From Acidimicrobiia bacterium (lineage in GTDB: Bacteria; Actinomycetota; Acidimicrobiia; Acidimicrobiales; AC-14), in contig JAHFUR010000039.1 in NCBI GenBank assembly GCA_023264995.1, positions 1-40,647 of the forward strand: DNA of 40,647 bases, in the 5' to 3' direction. Shown here one piece after another: positions 39,740 to 40,647 of this stretch. The translations under genes were made by a program, and so were the position numbers. The notes beneath the pieces were generated by a model. The model made no database searches, had not been told where the DNA came from, and was given only the letters and a program-made list of their open reading frames with translations. Within the stretch, counting starts at the first letter, position 1, and every line of letters starts with the position of its first letter.

Positions 39740-40647
39740 GGTCTAGCCCCGCCGCGACGGGGCGCGGCATGGAGCGGGTCGGCGGGCCAGGAGTGCTTCG
39801 GGTAGCGGCCGGCCATCTCCTTGCGCACCACGGCCCACGACCCGGCCCAGAAGCCGGGCAGGTCGGCGGTGACCTGCACCGGCCGGCCGGCGGGGGAGAG
39901 GAGCTGCAGGACGACGGGGACCGCGCTCCCGGCCACCGTCGGGTGGACGGCGGTGCCGAAGAGGTCCTGCACCCGCACCGAGGCGATGGGACGGTCGCCT
40001 CTGTAGTCGATGGCCGGGTGGCGCCCGCCGGCCAGGGCCAGGCTGGCCGGCGCCACCCGGTCGAGCTCCCGGGCCAGGTGGTGGCCGAGGGTGGCCTTGA
40101 GCGCCCCGCCGACGTCGACCGCCTCCAGGTCGGCCCGGCCGGTGGCGCCGGCCAGCAGGGGGGCCAGCCAGTCGTCGATGGACGCCAGCAGGGCGGTGTC
40201 GGACAGGTCGGGCCACGTGCCGCCCAGCACGCGCCGGGCGAAGGCGGCCCGGGCCTGGACGGCGCGGGCGCCGTCGGTCCAGTGCAGGGCGGCCAGCCGC
40301 GTAGCCCGGGCCCGGGCCACGAGGGCCCCGGTGGTGGCCGGCCCCGCCGGCGCCGGCGTGTCGGTGGCGAAGAGCACAAGGGACCCGAGCCGGCGCTCGG
40401 CTCGCGCCCGGAGATCGTCGCGCGCCGCGTCCCAGCTCACGGTGACCGACTCCTCCGCCCCCTCGGCGGCCCGCTCGATGTCGGCCGGGTCGAGGCCGGC
40501 GGCCAGGCGGATCCGGCCGTCACCCCGGCCGGCGTCGAGCTCGGCGATGGCCAGGAAGGCCTCACCGGCCAACGGGTCGCCGGCGGGGAGCCAGGCGCCC
40601 GACCCGTTGCGCAGGCGGAACCGGGCACCGCCGCGGGCCTGGGCCAG
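39736..40647 (-). CDS. hrpB: ATP-dependent helicase HrpB, C-terminal part
   Basis: The last 303 residues of an HrpB-type DEAH/RHA helicase; the motor domains lie beyond the right edge of the window. The C-terminal HrpB-specific domain is clear: FRLRNGSGAWLP at the edge, AIAELDAGRGDGRIRLA, DWLAPLLAG, HPAIDYRGDRPIASVRVQDLFG, LQLLSPAGRPVQVTADLPGFW and the family ending WAVVRKEMAGRYPKHSWPADP. HrpB is a putative RNA helicase of unclear role in most bacteria. The frame stays open to position 40647, so the gene is truncated by the window and not by mutation. Its stop overlaps the ATG of the DNA methyltransferase. Confidence 0.95.
   Translation of the reverse strand: MAQARGGARFRLRNGSGAWLPAGDPLAGEAFLAIAELDAGRGDGRIRLAAGLDPADIERAAEGAEESVTVSWDAARDDLRARAERRLGSLVLFATDTPAPAGPATTGALVARARATRLAALHWTDGARAVQARAAFARRVLGGTWPDLSDTALLASIDDWLAPLLAGATGRADLEAVDVGGALKATLGHHLARELDRVAPASLALAGGRHPAIDYRGDRPIASVRVQDLFGTAVHPTVAGSAVPVVLQLLSPAGRPVQVTADLPGFWAGSWAVVRKEMAGRYPKHSWPADPLHAAPRRGGARP

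Overview
The window is about 40.6 kb of very GC-rich, tightly packed bacterial chromosome. I place it in the Actinomycetota, plausibly Acidimicrobiia. The grounds are the GC-biased third codon positions, frequent GTG and some TTG starts, apparently leaderless promoters, an MT0933-type small protein, a secreted PGRP amidase with ~120-residue LDTR/GWY repeats, and an actinobacterial-looking membrane histidine kinase. That placement is inference; no rRNA or tRNA is present to confirm it. I found no insertion sequence, prophage, integrase or CRISPR array, and no gene-free stretch longer than 300 bases.

Left part (1-11.4 kb). The 3' end of sufB is followed without a gap by a small MT0933-like protein gene and a membrane-anchored secreted protein gene. 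A giant YfhO-like membrane protein is read towards them. Divergent from it are three class I SAM methyltransferases with overlapping stops and starts (4451-6674). Next come a Clp-N/HTH regulator with two palindromes over its promoter, a secreted Thr/Pro-rich protein, a MarR regulator divergent from a TrmH/SpoU rRNA methyltransferase, a TetR regulator and another methyltransferase.

Middle (11.5-18.9 kb, nearly all minus strand). In transcription order from the right: a ferric-reductase-like NAD(P)H oxidoreductase with an FMN-binding lipoprotein-like partner; a 23-codon ORF and OsmC; an ABC-F ATPase and a coupled peptidoglycan amidase; an FKBP isomerase; and a SipW/TasA-type module made of a camelysin/TasA-like protein, a Ser-His signal peptidase and an FN3-like secreted protein.

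Right part (19-40.6 kb). Plus strand: an AIM24/TIGR00266 protein overlapping PEP carboxylase, a 143-aa helical protein and a large orphan sensor histidine kinase. Then a matrixin-like zinc metalloprotease lipoprotein, divergent from a 1163-aa multispanning patatin. A coupled minus-strand operon follows: GT2 glycosyltransferase, radical SAM/SPASM protein and an epimerase-methyltransferase fusion. After that come a hypothetical membrane protein, a vanadium-dependent haloperoxidase with all the metal-site residues, a PGRP amidase with three C-terminal repeats, a beta-class DNA methyltransferase with a C-terminal extension, and the 3' end of an HrpB helicase.

Two window-wide architectural features stand out. 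All six convergent gene junctions overlap in coding sequence (8 to 290 bp). Several genes appear to have leaderless promoters, with a -10 box ending 6-7 nt before the start codon. The most interesting candidate systems are the GT2/radical SAM/epimerase-methyltransferase operon and the SipW/TasA/FN3 export module.
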